This document shows, in pieces, positions 18,197 through 25,872 of a DNA stretch of 37,589 nt (position 1 is its first letter; the number at the start of each line of letters is the position of its first letter). The stretch spans positions 1 through 37,589 of the forward strand of contig CASFTB010000017.1 of NCBI GenBank assembly GCA_949297575.1, given 5' to 3'. Origin of the DNA: an uncultured Bacillota bacterium. Lineage in GTDB: Bacteria > Bacillota > Clostridia > Christensenellales > Borkfalkiaceae. The notes below the pieces were generated by a model, which did no database searches, had not been told where the DNA came from, and saw only the letters and a program-made list of their open reading frames with translations. Position numbers and translations under genes: made by a program.

Positions 18197-19564
18197 ATGG
18201 AACAGCAGTCCATGTTCGAGAGCCCCGCTTCCCTTCCGCTGGCTGCACGGCTGCGGCCGCGCACCCTGGAAGAGTTCGCGGGGCAAAAACATCTGCTCGG
18301 TGAGGGCAAGGTGCTGCGCCGCATCATCGAAAGCGACAACGTCGGCTCCATGATCTTCTGGGGTCCGCCCGGCGTGGGCAAGACCACGCTCGCGCGCATC
18401 ATCGCCAACAGGACGCGCGCGGCGTTCATCGATTTTTCCGCAGTCACCTCGGGGATCAAAGAGATACGGCAGGTGATGGAGCAGGCAGAGCGCAACCGCA
18501 GGTTCGGGGAGAAGACCATCCTCTTTGTGGACGAGATACACCGCTTCAACAAGGCGCAGCAGGATGCCTTTCTCCCGTACGTCGAGCGCGGCAGCATCGT
18601 GCTCATCGGCGCAACGACGGAAAATCCCTCCTTCGAGGTCAACGGCGCATTGCTTTCCCGCTGCAAGGTGTTCGTGCTGCAGGCGCTCAAAAGCGAAGAG
18701 CTGGTGCAGCTGCTGCGCCATGCGCTCGCGGACGAGCGCGGCTTCGGCGGGCAGAACGTCCGCATTTCCGACGAGCTGATCGCGGCGATCGCGAACTTCG
18801 CCAACGGCGACGCGCGCGCCGCCCTCTCCACCCTCGAGATGGCGGTGCTCAACGGCGAAATGTCCGAAAACGGCATAGACGTCACGCGCGAAACGGTCGA
18901 GCAGTGCACTTCGAAGAAGTCTCTGCTGTACGATAAGACGGGGGAGGAGCACTATAACCTCATTTCCGCGCTGCACAAGTCCATGCGCAACTCCGACCCC
19001 GACGCCGCCGTATACTGGCTGGCGCGCATGCTCGAGGCGGGGGAGGATCCGCTGTATGTCGCCCGCCGCGTCACCCGCTTCGCCGCGGAAGACGTCGGCC
19101 TCGCCGACCCGCGCGCCCTCGAACTGTGCGTCTCGGCCTACCAGGCGTGCCACTTTATCGGCATGCCAGAATGCACGGTGCATCTGGCGGAGGCGGTCAT
19201 CTATCTCTCCATGGCGCCCAAGTCCAACGCCGCCTACGTCGCCTACGAACGCGCCAAGAAGGACGCCCTCGGTATGCTCGCCGAGCCCGTGCCCCTTGCC
19301 CTGCGCAATGCGCCCACGCGGCTGATGAAGGAGCTCGACTACGGCAAGGGCTACAAATACGCGCACGATTTCGGCGAAAAGCTGACGGACATGCAGTGCC
19401 TGCCCGATTCCCTCGCGGGGAAGAGTTACTATCGACCCACGCAGGAGGGCGTAGAGGCGCGCATCGCCGCGCGCCTGGAGGAGATCAAGGCCTGGAAGCG
19501 CGCACAGGCAAAAGAGGGGAGCGCAGCGGGCAAAGAGCCGCCCGGCGGCGGAGCGGAGCATTGA
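18197..19564 (+). CDS. rarA: RarA/MgsA replication-associated recombination ATPase
   Basis: A 455-residue AAA+ ATPase of the RarA (MgsA, WRNIP1/Mgs1) family acting at stalled replication forks with SSB. Visible features: an N-terminal LAARLRPRTLEEFAGQKHLL, Walker A GPPGVGKTT, Walker B ILFVDEIHRFNKAQQDAF, sensor 1 GATTENPSFEVN with the arginine finger ALLSRC, then the family's helical tetramerisation region (AVYWLARMLEAGEDPLYVAR, KSNAAYVAYERAK). The ATG at 18197 is 6 bases after GGAGGA. Length matches the family. No terminator directly follows; the 3' side runs into the repeat and tRNA region. Confidence 0.94.
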   Translation: MEQQSMFESPASLPLAARLRPRTLEEFAGQKHLLGEGKVLRRIIESDNVGSMIFWGPPGVGKTTLARIIANRTRAAFIDFSAVTSGIKEIRQVMEQAERNRRFGEKTILFVDEIHRFNKAQQDAFLPYVERGSIVLIGATTENPSFEVNGALLSRCKVFVLQALKSEELVQLLRHALADERGFGGQNVRISDELIAAIANFANGDARAALSTLEMAVLNGEMSENGIDVTRETVEQCTSKKSLLYDKTGEEHYNLISALHKSMRNSDPDAAVYWLARMLEAGEDPLYVARRVTRFAAEDVGLADPRALELCVSAYQACHFIGMPECTVHLAEAVIYLSMAPKSNAAYVAYERAKKDALGMLAEPVPLALRNAPTRLMKELDYGKGYKYAHDFGEKLTDMQCLPDSLAGKSYYRPTQEGVEARIAARLEEIKAWKRAQAKEGSAAGKEPPGGGAEH

Positions 19565-19627
19565 CCGCGTCGATGATTAAGAGCTGTCTGGTTTCTTGAT
19601 CGCTTTGCGGAATGAAAATTTAAGCGG

Positions 19628-19676
19628 CAGCGCCTTCGCGTTGCTCGGCGCAGTTCTGCACACAGGAAACGGCACC
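19628..19676. repeat. 49-bp direct repeat, copy 1
   Basis: Identical over 49 bases to 19745-19793, same orientation, 117 bases apart. The spacer holds a small hairpin (TTGCGGC/GCCGCAA) and a 17-base near-copy of the tRNA-Leu 3' end (19692-19708, two mismatches). Confidence 0.9.
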
Positions 19677-19744
19677 GCCCCTCGCGGGTCGGGAGCCGCC
19701 GACCGGGTCTTGCGGCATACGCCGCAAAGCGCTGCGCGCACGAA

Positions 19745-19793
19745 CAGCGCCTTCGCGTTGCTCGGCGCAGTTCTGCACACAGGAAACGGCACC
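19745..19793. repeat. 49-bp direct repeat, copy 2
   Basis: Second identical copy. It abuts the terminator at 19794-19826 that ends the minus-strand tRNA cluster. Confidence 0.9.
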
Positions 19794-19826
19794 AAAAAAG
19801 GGCACCTATGAAAGGTGCCCTTTTTT
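19794..19826 (-). terminator. Terminator of the tRNA cluster
   Basis: A 14-bp stem (19794-19807 with 19813-19826) made of GGGCACCT and flanking A/T runs directly next to tRNA-Leu. The A/T runs let it work on either strand. Confidence 0.85.
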
Positions 19827-19914
19827 GGTGCCGCTGACCGGGTTCGAACCGGTACGGAGGGTTAGCTCCGAGGGATTTTAAGTCCCTTGCGTCTGCCAGT
19901 TTCGCCACAGCGGC
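19826..19914 (-). tRNA. tRNA-Leu (anticodon UAA)
   Basis: Acceptor GCCGCTG pairs with CAGCGGC and the CCA end is encoded. The anticodon stem AGGGA/TCCCT holds loop CTTAAAA (anticodon TAA). The long class II variable arm (CGGAGCTAACCCTCCG) fits leucine. T-arm GGTTCGAACC. Confidence 0.95.
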
Positions 19915-20041
19915 GTATTCGGTTTTTTTGCCGTCTGCGGCGGATTGCCGCAAGGCCGGCAGGGGAGAGTTCACGCAGGACGAGCCCCTCCGTCTCAAGG
20001 ATCATGTTCGGTCGTGCAGGATCTCCGTCCGCATTCATGGC

Positions 20042-20081
20042 AAAAAAGAAAAGCCCTCCGCTTCGCCTTAGCGAAGCGGAG
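20042..20081 (-). terminator. Hairpin between tRNA-Cys and tRNA-Leu
   Basis: An 11-bp stem (20056-20066 with 20071-20081), 4-nt loop, then a T-rich tail on the minus strand. It should stop part of the transcription from the upstream tRNAs. I see no clear promoter for tRNA-Leu in 19915-20041, so that tRNA may depend on read-through. Confidence 0.75.
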
Positions 20082-20089
20082 AACGGATT

Positions 20090-20164
20090 TGGAGGCGCTA
20101 CCCGGATTTGAACCGGGGAGTCAGGGTTTTGCAGACCCTTGCCTTACCACTTGGCTATAGCGCC
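20090..20164 (-). tRNA. tRNA-Cys (anticodon GCA)
   Basis: Acceptor GGCGCTA/TAGCGCC, discriminator U and encoded CCA. Anticodon stem AGGGT/ACCCT with loop CTGCAAA (anticodon GCA). T-arm GGTTCAAATCC. Confidence 0.95.
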
Positions 20165-20186
20165 AAAAAATAAGTGCGGAATTTAG

Positions 20187-20261
20187 TGGAGCGGGAAACG
20201 AGATTCGAACTCGCGACATTCACCTTGGCAAGGTGACGCTCTACCCCTGAGCCATTCCCGC
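20187..20261 (-). tRNA. tRNA-Gly (anticodon GCC)
   Basis: Acceptor GCGGGAA/TTCCCGC, discriminator U and encoded CCA. Anticodon stem TCACC/GGTGA with loop TTGCCAA (anticodon GCC). T-arm AGTTCGAATCT. Confidence 0.95.
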
Positions 20262-20297
20262 ATGAACATTCCGCACTGTATTTCTGTATTGACGTAT

Positions 20298-20373
20298 TGG
20301 TGGAAGTTATAGGGCTCGAACCTATGACCCCCTGCTTGTAAGGCAGATGCTCTCCCAACTGAGCTAAACTTCC
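20298..20373 (-). tRNA. tRNA-Val (anticodon UAC)
   Basis: Acceptor GGAAGTT/AACTTCC, discriminator A and encoded CCA. Anticodon stem TCTGC/GCAGG with loop CTTACAA (anticodon TAC). T-arm GGTTCGAGCC. First gene of the tRNA transcript. Confidence 0.95.
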
Positions 20374-20388
20374 GTCGGACGCTTATAT

Positions 20389-20417
20389 ACTATACCAAAT
20401 ATTCAGACAAAAGGCAA
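20389..20417 (-). promoter_or_regulatory. Promoter of the tRNA cluster
   Basis: Minus strand TTGCCT (20417-20412), 17-nt spacer, TATAGT (20394-20389), 15 bases before tRNA-Val. Confidence 0.8.
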
Positions 20418-20576
20418 GCGAAAATACAAAGTTTTTCAAAATTTTTTTATTCTTTTTTGCGGCGGAAAGGGGAGCGCGCCGTGCACCCTCCCCCGCGGCG
20501 CCGGAAAAGAGGGGGGAGGGGCAGGCCGTACCCTCCTTCACGGCTGCGGAAATTTTCTTCTCTTTCGGAAAATCGA

Positions 20577-20605
20577 TTGCAGTATGCGTGATTATGCTGT
20601 ATAAT
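20577..20605 (+). promoter_or_regulatory. Promoter of the GT-C glycosyltransferase gene
   Basis: TTGCAG (20577-20582), 17-nt spacer, perfect TATAAT (20600-20605). The rest of the gap back to the tRNA promoter (20418-20576) shows no gene. Confidence 0.8.
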
Positions 20606-20668
20606 AAAGTATGCCCGCGCGACCTGTGAGAGCGGTGCGGGCAATCGCAAAGGCAAAAAGGTGGCAAC

Positions 20669-22792
20669 ATGATCGTAGAAAAGTCCCGCGCGTCCCGCCT
20701 GCAGGCGTTCTTCGCGCGCATTACAAAGTTCGGCTGGGCGGCGCTCGCCCTCGTGCTCGCATTCCTCGTCGTCGGGGCGTGCACCATCGGCGGCTTCTCC
20801 TCCCCCGGCAAGAGCTACTTCGCGGCGGAGGGCTCCTCCGTCGTCTTCTATCTCGATTATCAGACGCACGAGGGCGAAACGGGCGCTTCCCCGCTCGACA
20901 GGGTCTATCTCAACGTCGGGGCGATGTACGCCTCCGTCGGCTCGGATCAGGAATTCGAATTCCGCCGCGCGACCGCATCCGGCAACTACACGAGCGGCAA
21001 GTTCATCTCTTCGGGCATGGGCAAAGTCTCCGTCGGCAATGTTTGGTCGGCGGGCGGAGAGGGCATCTCCGGCGCCAACTACAATTGGGTGAAGGTGTTC
21101 GACTTCACCGAGAGCGGCACCTCCGTCGGCTCTTCTTATAAGCTCATCCGCATCACCTTCCCCTGCGACATGCTCGTCAACGAAGTGATCTTCGTGGACG
21201 AAGCAGGGCAGGTCATCCCCGCCTACGTACACGAAAACGACGTGCGCTCCTTCATAGACGCCAAGTATTGGGCAAGTTACCGCGACCTGTTCAGCGGCGA
21301 TTCGCGGCGGGCGGACGCCGTCAACCTTGTCGACAGCCAGACCCTCGTCGCAGGCAGAACGACGTATACGAATTTCACGCAGGACGAGATGTACACCCTC
21401 ATGCAGATCGACGACATCCTCGCGGGAGACCGCGTCACCGAGGGGTCCTTCGTCGCGGATACGGACAGCGGCCCCCTGGCCGTGCTCTTCCCGCTGGTCG
21501 GCACGCTGCTCTTCGGCAAGAGCCTGTTCGGCCTGCGCATCTTCTCGGTGCTCTTTTCCGCGGCGCTCGTCGCCGCCGCCTATTTCCTGGGCAAGGAACT
21601 CTTCGGCAAGGGCAGCTTCGGCTTCCTGTTTGCCTGCCTCTTCGCGGCGGGCGGGCTCGCCCTCACGGTGGGGCGGCTGGGGCTCTCCCTGCCCGTCACG
21701 GCGCTGTTTGCGGTACTTTCTTTCCTGTTCATGTTCCGCTTTTTCGCGCGGGGGATCGACAAGGCGCACCCCGTCCGTTCGGCGTGCAGCGTCCTTGCCT
21801 CCGGCATCCTGTTCGCCTTCGCCTTTGCGGCGGACCCGAAGTGCGTTTTTCTCCTCATCGGGCTGGTCGCCCTCTTCGCCGCGGGCGCGGTGCGCTTCGT
21901 CCGCGCGCATCTGGCGGAGCGCAGGGCGCTCGACGCCGCGACGCTCGGCGCGGGTGAAGGCGAGCTCGCCGCTTCGCGCGCGCAGGAGCGCGCCGCCCTG
22001 CATGCGGATTACGTGTACGGCAGCAAACTCATCTATCTCTTCTTCTTCATCTCCTTCGTCGTCGCCACGGCGCTCGTCACCGTGCTGGCCAGCCTTCCCT
22101 CGTACGCGACGTACGTCCGCCTGTACGACCCGAACCCTTCCGAGCCGAGTACGGGCATCTTCAGCCTGCTCGCCTCCGCACTGGGAGACGCCTTCCGGCC
22201 GGACAACATCACGCAGTACACCGCGTCGAACGCGTCCTCTTCCTTCGGCTGGCTGATCGCCCTCAAGGGTGCGACCCTCTTCTCCGCTTCGGGGGAGGGG
22301 ACGTACATCGCCCTCAACGCCCAGCCCAATCTCGCCGTCACGGTCACGGCGCTGGTCGGCTTCGCCTTCATGACGGTCTACGCCGTCCTCTATCTCGCAT
22401 CGGGCGGGCAGAAGGGCGCCTACGCCTCCGAACACGCGCCGCGCATCCTGCGCGCCTACTTCCTGCTCGCGGCGGGGGCCCTCTCCTCCGTGCTGCAATT
22501 CGCGTTCACGGACGCGAGCGCCGCGAACGGCCTGCTGTTCAACTTCTTCTATTTCGGCTTCGCGCCGCTCACGTTCTACACGGTGTGGGTGCATGACGGC
22601 AGCGCGCCCTCCAAGGTGCTCGGCATCCGCATGAATTTTTCGGCGAAGGTGCTCGCGGGCTTCTGCGCGGTGTACTTCGTCCTGTTCGCGCTCTCTCTGC
22701 CCATGTATTTCGGCATCCCCGTCGCTCCGGGCGCGGCGCGCGCTCTGTTCGGCTGGACGACCTTTATAAACAACGGCTTCTTCCGCGCCTGA
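20669..22792 (+). CDS. GT-C (PMT/ArnT-like) glycosyltransferase with ectodomain insert
   Basis: A 707-residue polytopic membrane protein of the dolichol/undecaprenyl-phosphate-sugar-dependent GT-C group. One membrane segment (20-42) is followed by a roughly 180-residue polar, beta-rich region (about 45-225) outside the membrane, then the catalytic-loop signature TQDEMYTLMQIDDILAGD (Asp239-Glu240 as the DE pair). SGPLAVLFPLVGTLLFGKS stands where relatives have HPPLGK. About ten further membrane segments follow, and the end YFGIPVAPGAARALFGW resembles the PMT C terminus. In PMT and ArnT relatives the DE pair lies just after the first segment, so the ectodomain is an insertion. It probably glycosylates a surface polymer or protein; donor and acceptor are unknown. 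AAAGGTGG precedes the ATG. Confidence 0.7.
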   Translation: MIVEKSRASRLQAFFARITKFGWAALALVLAFLVVGACTIGGFSSPGKSYFAAEGSSVVFYLDYQTHEGETGASPLDRVYLNVGAMYASVGSDQEFEFRRATASGNYTSGKFISSGMGKVSVGNVWSAGGEGISGANYNWVKVFDFTESGTSVGSSYKLIRITFPCDMLVNEVIFVDEAGQVIPAYVHENDVRSFIDAKYWASYRDLFSGDSRRADAVNLVDSQTLVAGRTTYTNFTQDEMYTLMQIDDILAGDRVTEGSFVADTDSGPLAVLFPLVGTLLFGKSLFGLRIFSVLFSAALVAAAYFLGKELFGKGSFGFLFACLFAAGGLALTVGRLGLSLPVTALFAVLSFLFMFRFFARGIDKAHPVRSACSVLASGILFAFAFAADPKCVFLLIGLVALFAAGAVRFVRAHLAERRALDAATLGAGEGELAASRAQERAALHADYVYGSKLIYLFFFISFVVATALVTVLASLPSYATYVRLYDPNPSEPSTGIFSLLASALGDAFRPDNITQYTASNASSSFGWLIALKGATLFSASGEGTYIALNAQPNLAVTVTALVGFAFMTVYAVLYLASGGQKGAYASEHAPRILRAYFLLAAGALSSVLQFAFTDASAANGLLFNFFYFGFAPLTFYTVWVHDGSAPSKVLGIRMNFSAKVLAGFCAVYFVLFALSLPMYFGIPVAPGAARALFGWTTFINNGFFRA

Positions 22793-22800
22793 CGCGGTCC

Positions 22801-22837
22801 CCGCGCGCAGCGATGCGCGCGGTTTTTTGCTTTTTGA
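22801..22837 (+). terminator. Terminator after the GT-C gene
   Basis: A 9-bp GC stem (22801-22809 with 22814-22822), GCGA tetraloop, then TTTTTTGCTTTTT. It lies just ahead of yifB, so that gene needs its own promoter or read-through. Confidence 0.9.
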
Positions 22838-22860
22838 AATCATTAGGGGGGAATAGGGAA

Positions 22861-24384
22861 ATGTTATCCAAAGTGACAAGTTTTGCGCTGTCCGGCTTGG
22901 AAGGCGTGCCCGTTGAAGTGGAGACGGACATCAACAACGGACTGCCTGCCTACGAGCTGGTCGGCCTGCCGGACGCCGCCGTCAAGGAGAGCCGCGAGCG
23001 CGTGCGCTCCGCCCTCAAAAACAGCGGCCGCAGGTTCCCGACCAACAAGATCACCGTCAACCTCGCCCCGGCGGATCTCAAAAAGGAGGGCTCCTATTTC
23101 GACCTCGCCATCGCCGTCGGCATCCTCAGGGCGACGGGCCAGCTCGAGGGGGCGGACTGCGGCGGCATCGTCTTTTTGGGCGAGCTCGCGCTGGACGGCG
23201 CCCTGCGCCCCGTCGCGGGCATCCTGCCACTGCTCATCTCCGCCAAGGCGCGCGGGTACGGCACCTTTGTCATCCCCGCGGGCAACGCGGGGGAGGCGGC
23301 GTACATCGCGGGCGCACGCACCTTTGCGGCGCGCAGCCTCTCCGAGGTCATAGACCACCTCAGCGGCATCGCCCCGCTCGAACCGCTCGTCGCGGCGCAA
23401 TATACCTGCGCAGAGCCCGCCGGCGGGTCAGACCTCGCCTTCGTCAAGGGGCAGGCAGTCGCCCGCCGCGCCCTCGAAGTCGCCGTCTCGGGCGGGCACA
23501 ACATCCTGCTCATCGGCCCGCCGGGCGCGGGCAAGACCATGCTCGCCCGTTGCATCCCGGGCATCATGCCCGCCATGTCCTTCGAGGAGGCGCTCGAAGT
23601 GACAAAGATCCACTCCGTCGCGGGCATTTTGGGAGGGGAGGGCATCGTCTCCCGCCGCCCCTTCCGAACCCCGCATCACACGGCGACCACCGTCTCGCTG
23701 TGCGGCGGCGGCACGCGCACCGTAAAGCCGGGCGAGATCTCCCTCGCCCACGGCGGCGTGCTCTTTTTAGACGAGCTGCCCGAGTACCACCGCTCCGCGC
23801 TGGAGGCGCTGCGCCAGCCCCTCGAGGACGGCTGCATCACGATCACGCGCAGCGGCGGCGCCGTCACCTATCCCGCCAACTTCATGCTGTGCGCCAGCAT
23901 GAATCCCTGCCCCTGCGGCAATTACGGCAGCGCGGACCGCATCTGCACCTGCACCCCCGCCGCTATCCGCAAGTACCGCGCGCGGCTGAGCGGCCCGCTG
24001 CTGGACAGGATCGATATCCAGGTCGAGGTGGATTCGGTCAAATACGCCGACCTCACCTCCTCCGCGGAGGAAGAGTCCTCCGCCTCCGTGCGCGCCCGCG
24101 TCGAGCGCGCCCGCGCCGTGCAGCGCGACCGGTTCGAAGGCTCTCCCGGCGTGCGCACCAATGCAGACATGGGCGAGCGGGAGATGAAGGCGTTCTGCGC
24201 CCTCTCCCCCGAATGCGACGGCATCCTGCGCCTCTCCTACGAGCGGCTGCGCCTGTCCGCCCGCGCCCGTTCGCGCATCGTGCGCGTCGCGCGCACCATC
24301 GCCGACCTCTCCGGAGAGAAGGACATCCTCCCCGCGCACATTTTAGAGGCGGTCTCCTACCGCAGCTACGACAACAACGCCTGA
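22861..24384 (+). CDS. YifB/ComM-family Mg-chelatase-like AAA+ ATPase
   Basis: A 507-residue protein of the YifB/ComM family; ComM is a branch-migration helicase in natural transformation of Gram-negative bacteria. N-terminal Lon-protease-like fold domain (SGLEGVPVEVETDI, PAYELVGLPDAAVKESRERV), then AAA+ with Walker A GPPGAGKT (219-226), Walker B VLFLDELPEY, a GNYGS-containing cysteine-rich loop (CASMNPCPCGNYGSADRICT) that may bind zinc, and a C-terminal Mg-chelatase helical domain (RLSARARSRIVRVARTIADL). The ATG at 22861 follows a G-rich site. It precedes dprA by 16 bases; both concern uptake or recombination of single-stranded DNA, suggesting a DNA-processing operon. Confidence 0.92.
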   Translation: MLSKVTSFALSGLEGVPVEVETDINNGLPAYELVGLPDAAVKESRERVRSALKNSGRRFPTNKITVNLAPADLKKEGSYFDLAIAVGILRATGQLEGADCGGIVFLGELALDGALRPVAGILPLLISAKARGYGTFVIPAGNAGEAAYIAGARTFAARSLSEVIDHLSGIAPLEPLVAAQYTCAEPAGGSDLAFVKGQAVARRALEVAVSGGHNILLIGPPGAGKTMLARCIPGIMPAMSFEEALEVTKIHSVAGILGGEGIVSRRPFRTPHHTATTVSLCGGGTRTVKPGEISLAHGGVLFLDELPEYHRSALEALRQPLEDGCITITRSGGAVTYPANFMLCASMNPCPCGNYGSADRICTCTPAAIRKYRARLSGPLLDRIDIQVEVDSVKYADLTSSAEEESSASVRARVERARAVQRDRFEGSPGVRTNADMGEREMKAFCALSPECDGILRLSYERLRLSARARSRIVRVARTIADLSGEKDILPAHILEAVSYRSYDNNA

Positions 24385-24400
24385 CGGGGAGGTGCACGGT

Positions 24401-25474
24401 TTGTATACGAGAGAGGAAAAGGCGGATATCTGGCTGGACGGCCTCGTCGCGGACGCGGCGAAGAAGCTGCGCCTGCGCGCGCTCGCGGGCACGTCTTACG
24501 CCCTTGCGGAAAATTTCTCCCGCCTGCGCGGCAAGGTCGCAGAGCTCGCGGGGGAGGGGGCGTGCCGCGCATTGGAGGCATCCCTTTCTTCCGGGTATGT
24601 GCGCGAAATGTTCGAGACGTATGCGCGGAAGTCCGTCACGTGCGTCACGCTCTCCTCCAAAATGTATCCCGCGCAGCTGCGCGAGATCTCCGATCCGCCC
24701 CTCGTGCTGTATTGCAGGGGAGACGCGTCCCTGCTCGCGCGGCGCATGTTCACGGTCGTCGGTTCCCGCCACACCCCGCCCGCGGTGCTCAAACAGGCAG
24801 AGCGCTTCGCGCGGGAGCTCTCGGCGCATTTTCTCGTCCTCTCGGGCACGGCCGACGGCGGCGATTCCGCCGCCCTTGCGGGCGCGCTGGCGGGCGGGGC
24901 GGCCTGCGCCGTGCTCGCCCACGGGCACGACTATTTCGTCCCCGAAGGGAGCAGGCGGCTGCGGCAGGAGGCGGAGTCGCGCGGGCTCACCCTCAGCGAA
25001 TATCCTCCCGCGACCGAGCCGCGTCCGTACTACTATCCCGCGCGCAACCGTCTGCTCGCGGGGCTGGCGGAAGGGGTGCTCGTGGTCAGCGCCGGAGAGA
25101 AGAGCGGCACCCGCAGCACGGCGGACCGCGCCTATGAATACGGGCGCGGCGTATATGCCTTTCCCCATCCCGTCGGCGCCGCTTCGGGCGTCGGCTGCAA
25201 CGCACTTATTAAAGAATACGCAAAATTGACCGACAATTTGGTTGACATTTTGGCCGATTTTGGTATAAACTTGACCGAGGCGGAAGAAATCCCCCTCACG
25301 CCCCCCGAGCGGACCGTGTTCGAAATGCTGCGCGGACAGGGGGAGGCGCACGTCTCTTTCCTGAGTGAGCGGAGCGGTCTGCCCGCCCATGAACTGAACG
25401 CCGTGCTCATGCTGCTGCAAATGAAGGGCCTTATCGCGCCCTGCGGCGGAAACAGGTGGGCGGCGATGAGATGA
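24401..25474 (+). CDS. dprA: DNA-processing protein DprA
   Basis: A 357-residue protein that loads RecA onto incoming single-stranded DNA. It has an N-terminal helical region, a Rossmann-like DprA domain (about 105-285) with VVGSRHTPP, SEYPPATEP, YPARNRLLAGLAEGVLVVSA and the SGT.ST.A motif, and a C-terminal winged helix (about 305-355; HVSFLSERSGLPAHELNAVL). The stretch that is usually SGLARGID with a following Ala-His reads SGTADGGDSAALAGAL, so this is a diverged member. I chose the TTG at 24401, 8 bases after GGGGAGG; a GTG at 24392 overlaps that site. The codons for about residues 265-290 are clearly more AT-rich than the rest of the gene. Confidence 0.88.
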   Translation: MYTREEKADIWLDGLVADAAKKLRLRALAGTSYALAENFSRLRGKVAELAGEGACRALEASLSSGYVREMFETYARKSVTCVTLSSKMYPAQLREISDPPLVLYCRGDASLLARRMFTVVGSRHTPPAVLKQAERFARELSAHFLVLSGTADGGDSAALAGALAGGAACAVLAHGHDYFVPEGSRRLRQEAESRGLTLSEYPPATEPRPYYYPARNRLLAGLAEGVLVVSAGEKSGTRSTADRAYEYGRGVYAFPHPVGAASGVGCNALIKEYAKLTDNLVDILADFGINLTEAEEIPLTPPERTVFEMLRGQGEAHVSFLSERSGLPAHELNAVLMLLQMKGLIAPCGGNRWAAMR

Positions 25475-25483
25475 GCGATTCAC

Positions 25484-25516
25484 GAAATTTGTTTCAAACG
25501 AGATGAAACAAATTTC
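25484..25516 (-). repeat. P3-type hairpin, reversed copy after dprA
   Basis: A perfect 13-bp stem (25484-25496 with 25504-25516) and 7-nt loop, 10 bases after the dprA stop. Read on the minus strand it is GAAATTTGTTTCA, loop TCTCGTT, and the complementary arm: nearly the hairpin that precedes the topA ribosome site at 26016-26047. The dprA-topA gap is therefore bounded by inverted copies. Confidence 0.8.
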
Positions 25517-25870
25517 CGTGCTCTTGAGAGACAACCCGATGTTCGCTTTGCAGAGCAAAGCTCTGCATCGCGTTTTCTCTCTTTGCGCTCGTCGTCGCGG
25601 TCGGCTACGTTCTCGCGTCGCCCAACGGGCAACGCTCGCGTGCGCGCTCCGCTCCTCCTCTTCCCAAAAATCTCGGGCTTCGCCCTGTGATTTTCGGGAA
25701 CCCTAGCCGGAAGCATTCGGCAAATTGAGTGCGCTTAGGCAAAAGTGTGGTTTTGCCACGCGCAGTGATTTTAATAATAATTTGCGCATGCTCTTTTCAA
25801 ACGCGCAGTAATTTATAAAAAAATTTTTTAATTTCGCGCAAGCAAAATCACGCTTCTGCGGTAGCGCACC
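25517..25870. other. Structured non-coding part of the dprA-topA gap
   Basis: No credible gene. It holds several self-complementary stretches: GCAGAGC/GCTCTGC near 25555, a composite hairpin around 25666-25700 (CCCAAAAATC with GATTTTCGGG), the M2 module at 25730-25764, an AT-rich run at 25765-25830, and the M3 module at 25835-25872. Composition shifts from GC-rich to AT-rich along it. I see no convincing topA promoter; one must lie here or transcription comes from dprA. Confidence 0.6.
25730..25764 (+). repeat. M2 hairpin module, copy A
   Basis: Outer TGCGC/GCGCA (25730-25734, 25760-25764) and inner GGCAAAA/TTTTGCC stems around loop GTGTGG. Copies at 31764-31797 and 33499-33533 have altered but still paired inner stems. 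Confidence 0.8.
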
Positions 25871-25872
25871 CT
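25835..25872 (+). repeat. M3 module, copy A
   Basis: CGCGCAAGC, then TCACGC, then TTCTGC and TAGCGCACCC, closely matching 33552-33590. The stem is imperfect here (GCAAAA against TTCTGC), while the outer GCGC ends are kept. It runs directly into the 183-nt leader element. Confidence 0.65.

Noticed and set aside
19628..19793. CRISPR array
   Set aside because: Only two repeat copies, a 68-base spacer, and no cas gene nearby.
19596..19811. Small plus-strand open frame with repeated SAFALLGAVLHTGNGT
   Set aside because: It is only the translation of the 49-bp DNA repeat; the opposite strand is equally open and there is no ribosome site.
20447..22879. 810-codon minus-strand open frame opposite the GT-C gene
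   Set aside because: Mirror frame of a convincing membrane protein gene; composition is Arg/Glu/Gly rich without motifs, and a good plus-strand promoter and terminator frame the real gene.
25503..25706. 67-codon open frame after dprA
   Set aside because: It starts inside a perfect hairpin, has no ribosome site and gives an Arg/Ser-rich sequence without a recognisable fold.
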